Shown: positions 54,488-63,239 of the stretch, in pieces | Layout: every line of letters begins with the position of its first letter | Position numbering within the stretch: the stretch's first letter is position 1 | Source: Rohdeia sp041398665 | GTDB taxonomy: Bacteria > Planctomycetota > UBA1135 > GCA-002686595 | Length of the DNA stretch: 64,000 nt | NCBI GenBank assembly: GCA_041398665.1 | Contig: JAWKUH010000029.1 | Location: 7,873 to 71,872 of the forward strand | Reading direction: 5' to 3' | Position numbers and translations under genes: made by a program | Notes under the pieces: model-generated | The model's input: only the letters and a program-made list of their open reading frames with translations | Database searches by the model: none | What the model was told of the DNA's origin: nothing

Positions 54488-56278
54488 TCAGCGATCCGCG
54501 GCGTCCTCCGCGGTGCCGGGGACCGCGGCCGCGAGTCGCTCGATCTCGGCGCGCAGCGCGTCGGCCTCGTCCGTCCGCCCCGCGCGCCGGAGCGCATCGG
54601 CCCGGTCGCGGTCGCGCTCGAGGGCGAGGTCGCGGTGCAGCGCGCGCCACGGACTTCGCGGTTCGTCGAGGAGCCACGCGGCGGACGGTCCGGCGTCGAG
54701 CTCCGTCGGTGCCTCGAAGTGCCACGTCGTTCGTCGGGCGTGCAGCGTCCGTCCCTGCAGCACCGCCGCTCCCGGCACGTCGGTCAGGACGACGGCGCGA
54801 CCGCCCTCGCCGACGTGCGCGAGCGCCGCGCCGACCGTGCGGTGCATCTCGCCGAGGTCGCCGTTCGCGGGGAGCGCGGCGCCGAGCGCGTCGCACCACG
54901 GCGCGAGGTCGGGCGCGCGCGCGGCGAGCTGTTCGCGGTACCACGACGCGAGGAGGAGTTGTCGGTCGACGACGACCACGTCGGTGCGCACACCGTCGAC
55001 GACCTGGCGCTCGAGCAACGGGAAACCCAGGACGTCGCTCGCGTCGAGCCGGTTCACGACGCAGATCGCGTCCTGCGGGCACTCGTCGAGCACGGCGCGC
55101 GCGTACTCCGCGGCGCCGCGACTCGCCGCCGCGCGCTCGATGCCGCGCGTGCGTGGAGCGTGGTGGAAGCCGCCGAGCGCGAGCAGTGCGACGACGAGCG
55201 CGGCGCGCGCGCGTCCGTCGCGGAGCACCGCGGCGAGCCGCACGAGACCGACGGGCGCGAGCACCGCGAGCGCGACGACGATCGGCGTGAAGCTCGGCGC
55301 GAGCCGCGTCTCCGCCGCCCAGCGCGCCCAGGGATCGAGTCGGGCCAGCGGATAGCGTACGGCGTACGCGCTCGCGACGAACGCGAAGACGACCGTCGCG
55401 AGGAGACCGAGCACCGCGCGGTCGCGCCGCGCGAGCACGACGGCACCAAGCATCCCGAGCGCGAACGGCAGAGGTGCCTGCCCGAGCGTCTGTTCGAGCG
55501 CGAAGCGCGCGAGCTCCGCGAGGTCGGCGCCCGTCCGCTCGATCCCGACGGCGTACTGCGAGCGCAGGACGTGGTCGACGAGGCGCGGCCAGGTGTTCGC
55601 CGCACCCCAGTTCACGGCGGGTTCGCTCGCGGCGCGCAGCGGAACGTACAGGAACGCGAGCGGACCGAGTGCGAGCGCGACGATCGAGCGCCCGCGTTCC
55701 CCGCGCCCGAGCGGTCTCGCGCGCCACCACGCGACGAGCGCGAGCGGCGCGAGGAAGAGCGTCGCGGGGTGCGCGGCGAGTCCGAGCGAGAACGCGCCGA
55801 ACGCGAGGCTCGCGCGCGGCCGCGGGTCGAGCGCGCAGGCGACGAGCACGGCCTGCAGGAACGCCGCGAGCGCGTAGACCTCGCAGGTCGTGGCGACGCA
55901 CGCGAAGGTGGGGAACGCGAGCGGCAGCAGACCGGCGACGGCCGCGACGGCGAGCGGGGCGGCGCGGCGCGCGGCGACGAACGCGACGACGCCCTGGGCG
56001 AGCGCGGCGAAGAGCGCCGAGAACAGCGCCGCGGCGTGCGCCGGCGCGACGCCGACCGCACCGAGGAGGCGCATCCACGCTCCGCAAAGGAGCGCGAACA
56101 GCGGGTACCCCGGCGGGTGCGGCACGCCGAACACGTGCGCCGCCGCGATCAGTTCACCGGAGTCCTCGTAGGTGACGACCGGTGCCGCGCGCCATGCGAG
56201 ACACGCGAACGCGAGCAATGCGACGACGCCGAACGCCGCGGCGCTCCGCGAAGGACCCGCTGCGCGTTCGCCGTGCAT
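54488..56278 (-). CDS. DUF2723-like polytopic membrane protein
   Basis: The 596-residue protein begins with helices and the motif Y-E-D-S-G-E-L-I-A-A-A, then P-H-P-P-G-Y-P-L-F, as in DUF2723 and related GT-C-type enzymes. About ten hydrophobic segments reach residue 370, followed by a soluble C-terminal domain (about 380-590). A glycosyltransferase on the outer face of the membrane is likely, but activity is unproven. Start ATG 56278 is fixed by the TAGGCT box 6 nt upstream. The structured inverted-repeat element begins directly beyond that box. Confidence 0.8.
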   Translation of the reverse strand: MHGERAAGPSRSAAAFGVVALLAFACLAWRAAPVVTYEDSGELIAAAHVFGVPHPPGYPLFALLCGAWMRLLGAVGVAPAHAAALFSALFAALAQGVVAFVAARRAAPLAVAAVAGLLPLAFPTFACVATTCEVYALAAFLQAVLVACALDPRPRASLAFGAFSLGLAAHPATLFLAPLALVAWWRARPLGRGERGRSIVALALGPLAFLYVPLRAASEPAVNWGAANTWPRLVDHVLRSQYAVGIERTGADLAELARFALEQTLGQAPLPFALGMLGAVVLARRDRAVLGLLATVVFAFVASAYAVRYPLARLDPWARWAAETRLAPSFTPIVVALAVLAPVGLVRLAAVLRDGRARAALVVALLALGGFHHAPRTRGIERAAASRGAAEYARAVLDECPQDAICVVNRLDASDVLGFPLLERQVVDGVRTDVVVVDRQLLLASWYREQLAARAPDLAPWCDALGAALPANGDLGEMHRTVGAALAHVGEGGRAVVLTDVPGAAVLQGRTLHARRTTWHFEAPTELDAGPSAAWLLDEPRSPWRALHRDLALERDRDRADALRRAGRTDEADALRAEIERLAAAVPGTAEDAADR

Positions 56279-56284
56279 GGCGCG

Positions 56285-56290
56285 AGCCTA
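56285..56290 (-). promoter_or_regulatory. Putative -10 box TAGGCT, leaderless spacing
   Basis: Minus-strand TAGGCT ends 6 nt before the ATG of the DUF2723-like gene. The left arm of the 195-bp inverted repeat begins at the next base, so the element occupies the -35 region. Confidence 0.48.
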
Positions 56291-56485
56291 GCCCGGACGA
56301 GTCACCACGATCCACGCCTGCACCCGCAGCGGTCGACTTCGTCGACCTTTCGACGCTTGGCGGCACTTCCGCAGCGCCCTCGTCCTCGAAGGGGTGTTCA
56401 CCCCGCCTCGGGCGATGCCGCCGCGGAAGGACTGCCGATCGCCGAATGCAGCGCACCCGGGCGAATCCCGGTGACTCGTCCGGGC
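56291..56485. repeat. 195-bp structured element with perfect 16-bp inverted ends
   Basis: The left end GCCCGGACGAGTCACC (56291-56306) is the exact reverse complement of the right end (56470-56485). Inside are further perfect stems: GGTCGAC-TTC-GTCGACC (56331-56347), a GGGGTG/CACCCC hairpin near 56395-56408, and CTTCCGC pairing with GCGGAAG across about 80 bases. It could be a MITE-like mobile repeat or a structured RNA or leader. There is no transposase and no clear target-site duplication beside it. Confidence 0.65.
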
Positions 56486-56577
56486 CATCGCAACTCCTCG
56501 TCGCGACACCGCGGTCCGCGCCGCGGGCGTGTCGATCGGGGAGGCGGCGGTCCCGACGCGCGAACGCCGCGCGCGAC

Positions 56578-57291
56578 TCAGGCGCCGAGGCAGGCCGTGC
56601 GCAGTCGCTCCGCGACGAGCACGAACGTCCCCGAGACCCAGTCACCGGGGCGCGGGATCCCGAGGCCCGCTTCGTCGAGCTGGAACCGACTCACGAACAC
56701 CGTGAGGCCCGCGTCCAGGAGGTCGAGCTCGACGAGTTCGAAGCGCCGCTGCGAGAGCGGGTTCGTCGCGCTGCGGACCGACCGCACCGGCGCCGCGAGG
56801 AACGACGTGCCGGGGATCTCGGCGTCGGGGCAGGGCTCGAGCCAACGGGGCCCGCTCGGCACGCCGTCCGGCGATCCCGTCCCGAGCGGTCCGCAGTGCA
56901 CGAGGTCGAGCGCGAACGCCGCCGGTGCGAGCACGAGCGACTCGCCGCTGCGCCAGTCCTCGCGCCGCGCCGACCAGCACAGCGCCGAGGCTCGCCGCGG
57001 ACCCGTGGCGTCCCGCACGTCGACGTCGACGCGCAGCGGGAAGGGACCGAACGAACGCTGTTCGATCGAGGCGACGCGGCCGCGCACGCGCGTCCCGCGC
57101 CGGTAGACCGGCCACAGGCCGCCGCCGTCGAAGGTCGAGACGATCTCGACCCCCTGGGTCAGCGCGACGCGCTTGGCGCAGCGTCCGCGGTCGCCGCCGA
57201 AGACCTCGCCGCCGGGGCGGCGCAGGGCCGCGCGCAGGCCGTCGATGTCGCCGTCGGGGTGGAATCCGATCGTCTCGAGAAGAGGGTCCAT
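56578..57291 (-). CDS. Protein of unknown function (237 residues)
   Basis: From ATG 57291 the product starts M-D-P-L-L-E-T-I-G-F-H-P-D. It is a mixed alpha/beta soluble protein without a signal peptide. It contains G-R-C-A-K-R-V-A-L-T-Q-G-V-E-I and a C-terminal R-P-G-D-W-V-S-G-T-F-V-L-V-A-E. I recognise no domain. The frame is open upstream to 57408 but that part is low-complexity. Neighbours give no clear functional link. There is no TAnnnT box at leaderless distance. Confidence 0.6.
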   Translation of the reverse strand: MDPLLETIGFHPDGDIDGLRAALRRPGGEVFGGDRGRCAKRVALTQGVEIVSTFDGGGLWPVYRRGTRVRGRVASIEQRSFGPFPLRVDVDVRDATGPRRASALCWSARREDWRSGESLVLAPAAFALDLVHCGPLGTGSPDGVPSGPRWLEPCPDAEIPGTSFLAAPVRSVRSATNPLSQRRFELVELDLLDAGLTVFVSRFQLDEAGLGIPRPGDWVSGTFVLVAERLRTACLGA

Positions 57292-57433
57292 GTCGGGTCG
57301 TGGCAAGGTCGGTCCGGTGGGGCGAGCGAGCTCCCGTTCGACCGAACGTGGATAGTCGCGGGAGCCCGCCGTCCTACCGCCGGGAGCCCCTCGAAATCCC
57401 GAATTCACGCGGCCTTCGCGCCGTTCCCCGATG

Positions 57434-58886
57434 TCAGCGTGACGGCGGTCGGCGGACCAGCAGGACCTTCGGCTCGGTCAGTTCCTCCGCCGCGAAGCGC
57501 ACGCCCTCGCGCCCCCGCCCCGACGCGCCGCGGCCGCCGTAGGGCATGAGGTCGGCGCGCGCCGTGGGCACGTCGCCGAGGACGACGCCGCCGACGTCGA
57601 TCGCCTCGAACGCGCGCAGCGCCCGGTCCCAGCGCGGCGTGAACAGCCCGACCTGCAGGCCGTACTTCCCGGCGTCGGCGCGGCGCAGCGCGTCGTCGAA
57701 GTCGTCGAACGACTCGATCACGCCGACCGGACCGAAGACCTCGTCGGCGACGACCCGCGCGTCGCTCGGAGCGTCGGCGAGGAGCGTCGCCGCGACGAGC
57801 CGGCCCTCGCGGGTCCCGCCGCACAGGACGCGCGCGCCGCGTTCGCGCGCCTCGTCGACCCAGGCGACGATGCGTTCGGCGTCGCGATCGCGCAGCACGG
57901 GACCGAGCTCGGTGCCCTCGTCGAGCGGGTGCCCCGTGCGGAGCGCGCGCGCGCGTTCGACGAGACGCCGTTCCAGTTCGTCGCGCAGGCTCGCGTGCAC
58001 GAGCACGCGCTGGACGCTGATGCAGCTCTGTCCGGGACTGGCCGAAGATGCCGGTCACGAGCCGGTCGAGGACGTCGTCGAGGTCGGCGCCCTCGTCGAC
58101 GACGCAGGCCGCGTTGCCGCCGAGCTCGAGCAGGACGCGCTTGCCCGCGGCGCGGCGCGCGAGCTCGTGACCGACCGTGTCGGACCCGGTGAAGGAGAGC
58201 ACCGCCACGCGCGGATCGTCGACGAGCGGCGCAGCGTCCTCGTTCGACGCCGTCACGATCGAGAACGCGCCTTCGGGCAGGTCCGCGGCTGCGAGCACCT
58301 CGCCGAGCATGAGCGCGCTGATCGGCGTGTCGAGCGCGGGCTTGAGCACGAGCGGGCAGCCCGCGACCAGCGCCGGGGCGATCTTGTGCGCGACGAGGTT
58401 GAGCGGGAAGTTGAACGGCGTGATCGCGGCGACCACGCCGACGGGCTCCCGCCGCCACACCGCGAGGTAGCCGTCGGAGCGCGGCGTCGCGTCGACCGGC
58501 AGGACCTCGCCGACGGGGCGCGTGCACTCCGCGACGGCCTGGTCGAAGGTGTCGCCGGCGCGCGCGACTTCACCCCGGGCGAACGCGAGCGGTTTGCCGG
58601 CCTCGAACGCGAGGGTTCGGGCGAACTCCTCGGCGCGTCCCCGCACCGCGTCGCGCAGGTGTTCGAGCGCCGCGCGCCGCACGTGGACGGGCGTGCGGGC
58701 GAGCGGGCGGCGCGCCTCGAAGGCCGCCGCCAACGCGCGTTCGACGTCGACGGGGCCCGCACGTTCGACCTGTCGCGCCGGTTCGCGTCCGCCCGGGTCG
58801 CGGACCTCGAACACCTCGACCCCGGTCGCGGGGCGGCCTGCGACGAAGAACGGGAGGGTCGGGGACTTCCGGGTCGGCTGGGACAC
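57434..58886 (-). CDS. NAD(P)-dependent aldehyde dehydrogenase, frameshifted just before the catalytic Cys
   Basis: The N-terminal frame (58886 to about 58036) has the ALDH blocks P-F-N-F-P-L-N-L, S-F-T-G-S-D-T-V-G and L-E-L-G-G-N-A (catalytic Glu), ending G-I-F-G-Q-S. The next block, G-Q-S-C-I-S-V-Q-R with the catalytic Cys, is in another frame. One extra G in the GGG at 58034-58036 accounts for the shift. The C-terminal frame then runs normally (E-V-F-G-P-V-G-V-I) to the stop at 57434. Corrected, it is 483 residues, normal for the family, near lactaldehyde- and non-phosphorylating glyceraldehyde-type enzymes. As assembled it would be inactive. GTG 58886 has TAGGAT 9 nt upstream and is divergent from the thioredoxin-like gene. 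Confidence 0.85.
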
Positions 58887-58895
58887 GGGCCTCGT

Positions 58896-58901
58896 ATCCT
58901 A
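58896..58901 (-). promoter_or_regulatory. Putative -10 box TAGGAT
   Basis: Minus-strand TAGGAT ends 9 nt before the GTG of the aldehyde dehydrogenase gene. Confidence 0.42.
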
Positions 58902-58954
58902 GCTGGAGTCCGGATCGAAACGCCTCCGATCGTCACAGGAGTCGTCCGGGCGCG

Positions 58955-58960
58955 CATCCT
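58955..58960 (+). promoter_or_regulatory. Putative -10 box CATCCT (near-consensus), leaderless spacing
   Basis: CATCCT ends 6 nt before the ATG of the thioredoxin-like gene and differs from TAnnnT only at the first base. Confidence 0.35.
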
Positions 58961-58966
58961 GTCGTC

Positions 58967-59959
58967 ATGAAGATCACCTCCCTCCTCCTCGCGCCCGTCG
59001 TCCTCGCGGCGACGGCGCTCGTCGGAGAGGCCCAGGTCGGCGAACAACTGCCGGACCCGGGCCTCGTCGATTTCGGCGGGACACCGGCCACGTCCTACGC
59101 GGACTACACGGGTCGGCTCGTCCTGATCGAGTTCTTCGCCTTCTGGTGAGGCCCCTGCGGTTCGCAGGTCCCGCACCTCAACGAACTCCAGCAGGAGTAC
59201 GGGGAGCGCGGCCTGAGCATCATCGGCGTGACCGGTGAGCACGACAGCGAGGGGATCAGGAACACCGAGGCGTGGATCGAGTCCAAGGGCGCGCGCTACG
59301 CGTACGCCTACTACGACGGCACCGCCTTCCCGAGCGCCATGGGCGTGTCCGGGATCCCGCACGCCGTCCTCGTCTCGCCCGACGGCACGGTGATGTGGGC
59401 GGGCCACCCCGCCTCGATCCCCATGGAGGCGATCGAACGCGGACTCGCGGGCGCGATCACGAAGCCCATCTTCGAGTGGGACGACGCCGTCTCGAAGGTC
59501 GCCGACGCGCTGCGCCGGAAGGAGCTCGGCAAGGCGCTGATCGAGGCGAAGAAGCTCGCCGAGAAGGGCGTCGCCGACTCCGACGTCGCGCTCGCGACCG
59601 TCGAGCGCATGGTCGAGGGCGCGGTGAAGTCGGTGGAGTCGGCGCTCGAGGAGGGCAACTACCTCGACGCGTGGACGGCGGCCGAACGCTGGGCCAAGCA
59701 GCTCAAGGGCCTCGACTCCGCGGACCGTCTCGAGTCGGTGATCGAGACCTGCAAGAACGACCCCGAGGCCAAGCGGGTCATCGCGGGTCAGAAGAAGCTG
59801 CGCGCGCTGCTCGGCAAGAAGCTGAAGAAGAAGCGTGAGGCGGACTCGCTCATGGACAAGATCCGCGAGCTCGCCGAGGAGTACGACGGCACCTACGTGT
59901 CGGTCGAGGCCTCGCGCGCGATCGAGCAGGTGCGCTCGATCTACGAGTCGCTCCGCTGA
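58967..59959 (+). CDS. Thioredoxin-like secreted protein with in-frame TGA in the active site (candidate selenoprotein)
   Basis: If the TGA at 59147-59149 is read through, the frame gives a 330-residue protein. It has a signal peptide (about 1-22), a thioredoxin/TlpA-like domain (about 23-160) and a charged helical C-terminus (about 170-330). The TGA is residue 61 in W-U-G-P-C-G, exactly where W-C-G-P-C is expected, and Cys64 is present. Downstream domain text is intact: V-P-H-L-N-E-L-Q-Q-E-Y, I-I-G-V-T-G-E-H and the cis-Pro loop G-I-P-H-A-V-L-V-S-P-D-G. The hairpin starting at the TGA could act as a bacterial SECIS. Otherwise a C-to-A change made a nonsense allele. It would act as an exported thiol (selenol) oxidoreductase. 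Confidence 0.82.
59147..59180 (+). promoter_or_regulatory. Candidate bacterial SECIS hairpin at the in-frame TGA
   Basis: TGAGG (59147-59151) pairs with CCTCA (59176-59180), and inside CCTGCG (59154-59159) pairs with CGCAGG (59163-59168) around the loop GTT. The apical loop starts with G, as bacterial SECIS elements require, but it lies only about 10 nt after the TGA, shorter than the usual 16-37 nt. Confidence 0.5.
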
Positions 59960-59989
59960 TCGCTCCGACGCGATTCGCGCCGTGACGAA

Positions 59990-60025
59990 GGACCGGACCC
60001 TCGCGCTCGCGCGGGGGTCCGGTCC
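59990..60025. terminator. Bidirectional hairpin terminator between convergent genes
   Basis: GGACCGGACCC (59990-60000) pairs perfectly with GGGTCCGGTCC (60015-60025). It lies 30 bp past the thioredoxin-like stop and 51 bp past the stop (60077) of the convergent O-antigen-ligase-like gene. Confidence 0.6.
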
Positions 60026-60076
60026 GCGTTCGGGGCCGTCGTCGAGCGTGGGGGCGCGCCCGGCGACGACGCGAGC

Positions 60077-63000
60077 TCAGCGCCGCTTCTCGAGTCGCTC
60101 GATCAGCGCCTCACCCGCACGGCACACGCCGCCGAAGCGAGAGCGGGCGCGTCCGACGAGCTCGTCCTCGCGACCGCGCCAGCTCGTCCTGAGTCGCTTC
60201 GCCAGGTTGTCGAGCGTGGCCGTGTCGCCGCCGCGCAGCGCCAGGTCGTAGGAGCGGATCGTGCGTCCGACCGCTTCGAGCAGGACCTCCGGCGGAGCGC
60301 CGCGAGCGGCGAAGTCCTCGGTGACCGCGCGCATCGACGAACCGCTCCGCTCGCGCGGGCTCGGCGACTCGCGGCGGCGGCGTTCGAGCGACGTCAGCGC
60401 CTCGTCCCACTTGCCGAGTCGCGCGTACGTCCGCATCGCGGATTCGAACGTCGCGCTGTGCTCGTTCGCGTCGAAGAAGATGTCGCGGCCGCGCAGTGCG
60501 TCGAGTTCGCTGCGCACGAGTCCCTCGAGCAGCGTCGGGTTGTCGCTCGTCGTCCTCGGGGTCTGGCGATCGTGGTCGAAGACGGCGCGCGCCTCCTCGG
60601 GGAGCGAACGCACGAGCGCCGCGGCCTCGACGTCGCGACCGGTGTCGCGCAGGAGGTCGTACTCGAGCTTGATCACCGAGAAGATCGGTTCGCCGACGAT
60701 CTTCCGGTAGCCCTGGAACCAGGGCAGCGCGTCCTCCGGGCGCTTCTGGGCCCGGAACGCGCGCTCGAGGCTCGCGAGGTAGCGCCGCGCACGGACGGGC
60801 TCCTGGACCGCGAGATCGAGCATCTCGCGACCCAGTCGGTCGAGCGCCGCGTCGAGCTCGACCGAGCGGACCGCGCCCGACGCGTCCGTCACCTGGTAGC
60901 GGCGCTTCTCGCCCGCACCGCCCGGTATCGCGACGTCGACGTGCGGGACGCGAGCGAGCTCGTCCGTCGCGTTCCGCAGGGCGTCGACGAGCGACTCCTC
61001 GGCTTCGGCGGTGCGACCGTCGGCGAGCTGGGCCCAGCACCGCGCGAGCGCGATCGATCCGAGCGTCGGTCCGCGCGGGTCGAGCGCGCGCGACGTCTCG
61101 ACCGCGGTCTCGGCCTCCTCGAACTCGCCGAGTTCGAGCAGGCACCACGCGAGCCCGAGCCACGCGGTGGATCGGCCGGGCTCGGCGCGCACCATCCACT
61201 CGTGGAACGTCTTCTCGAGCGTCTCCTGCTCCCCCGGCTCCATGTCGACGAAGCGGAGGAGCCTCCCGTCCCAGGTGCCGGAGCTCGGGTGCGGAGGCAC
61301 GGCGGCGCGCGCCGTCGCGAACTCCTCGAGTCCGCGACGCAACTCGGCCTGGTCGCGGTCCCGGGTCGTGCGACGCGCGACGTCGAAGACGAGGTAGCCG
61401 CGCTGGACGTGGACGTCGGCGTCGAGCGGCCGCAGTCCGAACACGATCGCGACGCCCGCGCCGAGGACGACGCCGACGGCCCCGAGTCGTCGCGCCGGCG
61501 GATCCGTGGCGCTCGCGTCCGGAGCGACGGCGTCGGCGTGCGCGGACTCGGTCGGACCGGTCGATCGCAGCAGCGCGCCCGCGAGTCCCAGCGCCCACCA
61601 GAACCACAGCGGAACGTAGGTCGGCTGGACCTGTCCCAGGTCGAGCATGTTCGCGGCGAGCATCGCGGCGGGGACGACCGCGACGGCGACGACGAGTGCG
61701 CGTTGGTCCGTCTCGATGCGGAGCCGCGTGCGGCGCAGCATCTCCACGAGTCCGAGGAGCCCGAGCAGGAACAGCGCGAGGGCGGGGAGGCCCGAGCCCT
61801 CCGCGAAGTAGAAGAGGATGTTGTGCGGGTGGAAGTTCTGCCGCGTGCCGTCGTAGTAGCTCGGCAACGCGTAGCGCGCGTGCATGTAGTTCTGCTCGGG
61901 ACCGACGCCGAGCAGCGGGTGGTCGGCGATCGCGTCGCTCGACATGCGCCAGTAGTGGTAGCGCTGGCCGATCGCCGAGCTCGGTTCGAACGACTTGGCC
62001 TCGAGCCAGCCGCGCGCTCCGTCCGCGACGGGCGTGAACCACAGCGCGACGAGGACCGCCAGCAGCGCGCCTCCCGCGGCGTACCAACGGAACGGCCGAC
62101 GCGGCAGCGGGACGAAGAAGCACGTCACCGCGGCGCCGAGCCCGACCGCGAAGCCGAACTGACTCGCTCGCGAGGCCGTGAGGAGCAGCAGCCACAGGCT
62201 CGTGCCTCCGACCGCCGCGAGCACGAGGCGTCGCAGGACGACGCGCCCGGCTCCGCCGTCGCGCAGCGGCAGCAGGACGAAGCAGCACAACGCGAGGCCG
62301 GCGAAGTACGGCGCCACGATGTTCGCGTGCGACTGGAAGAGTCGCAGGCGCGTCGAGAGGACCCGCTCCCAGGTCTCGTACTGCGCGGTCTCCGCCATCC
62401 CGACGATCGCCATCGTGCAGCACAGGGCGCCGCCGAGGACGAACGTCGCGAGCGCGCGTCGCACACCCGCGCGGTCGAACGCGCAGGTGACGACGCAGAA
62501 CAGGACGGCGCCCGAGACGACCGAGACGGCCGAGGCGAACCCGACGAGTCGACTGTCACCGGTGACGACGGAGAGGAGGATCCAGCCCACGAACGTCGCG
62601 AGGACGGCGGCGAGAGCCTGGGCTCCTCGGTCCTCCCGGAGCGCGCGCACGAGCCGCGTCGGGACCGGCGTCGCGAGCAGGGCGACGACGGCGAGCAGCA
62701 GGATCAGGAACGACGTCGCCGCGGCGTCCGCGCGCTCGTACAGCTTCGTGTTCGCCGTGCAGACGAACAGGAGCACGAGCGCGATGCGCTGGTGGTCGGG
62801 GTGGCTGCGAGGTCCCGCGGCGACGTACAGGACCGCCGCGAGCGTCGCGAACACGTAGAACGGCGCGAGGAACGGACCGTCGTACAACTCGACGTTCGTC
62901 GACTCCGGCGGGAGGCTCGGGACGATCGAGGCGAGGAGCGACGCGGTCGTGAACGCCGCCGCGAGGACGAGCGGTCCGCGTCGTCGCACGAGCGTCGCGC

Positions 63001-63202
63001 CGACCGACACCGCGCCGACCGCGACGATCGCGAGCGGCCATCGGCTCGTCCACGAGAAGGCGCGGGGGAACACGCCCGCGTCGATCCACGCGTCGAGGAC
63101 CTCGAAGGCCCAACGGCCGACGAACACGAGGATCGCCGCGGCGACGACCCAGTGGAGGACCGTGAGGGAGCGCGACGCGCTCGTGTTCTCGGGCGTCTGC
63201 AT
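60077..63202 (-). CDS. O-antigen ligase/polymerase-like membrane protein with C-terminal TPRs
   Basis: The 1041-residue protein has about twelve hydrophobic helices (about 15-540). The Wzy/WaaL-type region includes H-P-L-L-G-V-G-P-E-Q-N-Y and N-F-H-P-H-N-I-L-F-Y-F-A-E-G-S-G, the loop with the conserved His. Residues about 595-1035 are a soluble helical part with TPR-like repeats, such as W-L-G-L-A-W-C-L-L-E-L-G-E-F-E-E-A. It probably polymerises or ligates surface polysaccharide on the periplasmic side, with the TPR part binding partners. The fused TPR is not usual in enterobacterial WaaL. ATG 63202 is not preceded by a TAnnnT box. Confidence 0.8.
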   Translation of the reverse strand: MQTPENTSASRSLTVLHWVVAAAILVFVGRWAFEVLDAWIDAGVFPRAFSWTSRWPLAIVAVGAVSVGATLVRRRGPLVLAAAFTTASLLASIVPSLPPESTNVELYDGPFLAPFYVFATLAAVLYVAAGPRSHPDHQRIALVLLFVCTANTKLYERADAAATSFLILLLAVVALLATPVPTRLVRALREDRGAQALAAVLATFVGWILLSVVTGDSRLVGFASAVSVVSGAVLFCVVTCAFDRAGVRRALATFVLGGALCCTMAIVGMAETAQYETWERVLSTRLRLFQSHANIVAPYFAGLALCCFVLLPLRDGGAGRVVLRRLVLAAVGGTSLWLLLLTASRASQFGFAVGLGAAVTCFFVPLPRRPFRWYAAGGALLAVLVALWFTPVADGARGWLEAKSFEPSSAIGQRYHYWRMSSDAIADHPLLGVGPEQNYMHARYALPSYYDGTRQNFHPHNILFYFAEGSGLPALALFLLGLLGLVEMLRRTRLRIETDQRALVVAVAVVPAAMLAANMLDLGQVQPTYVPLWFWWALGLAGALLRSTGPTESAHADAVAPDASATDPPARRLGAVGVVLGAGVAIVFGLRPLDADVHVQRGYLVFDVARRTTRDRDQAELRRGLEEFATARAAVPPHPSSGTWDGRLLRFVDMEPGEQETLEKTFHEWMVRAEPGRSTAWLGLAWCLLELGEFEEAETAVETSRALDPRGPTLGSIALARCWAQLADGRTAEAEESLVDALRNATDELARVPHVDVAIPGGAGEKRRYQVTDASGAVRSVELDAALDRLGREMLDLAVQEPVRARRYLASLERAFRAQKRPEDALPWFQGYRKIVGEPIFSVIKLEYDLLRDTGRDVEAAALVRSLPEEARAVFDHDRQTPRTTSDNPTLLEGLVRSELDALRGRDIFFDANEHSATFESAMRTYARLGKWDEALTSLERRRRESPSPRERSGSSMRAVTEDFAARGAPPEVLLEAVGRTIRSYDLALRGGDTATLDNLAKRLRTSWRGREDELVGRARSRFGGVCRAGEALIERLEKRR

Positions 63203-63239
63203 CGGTTGGGATCAGCTCCGTGGCGCGTTCCGGCCGCGC

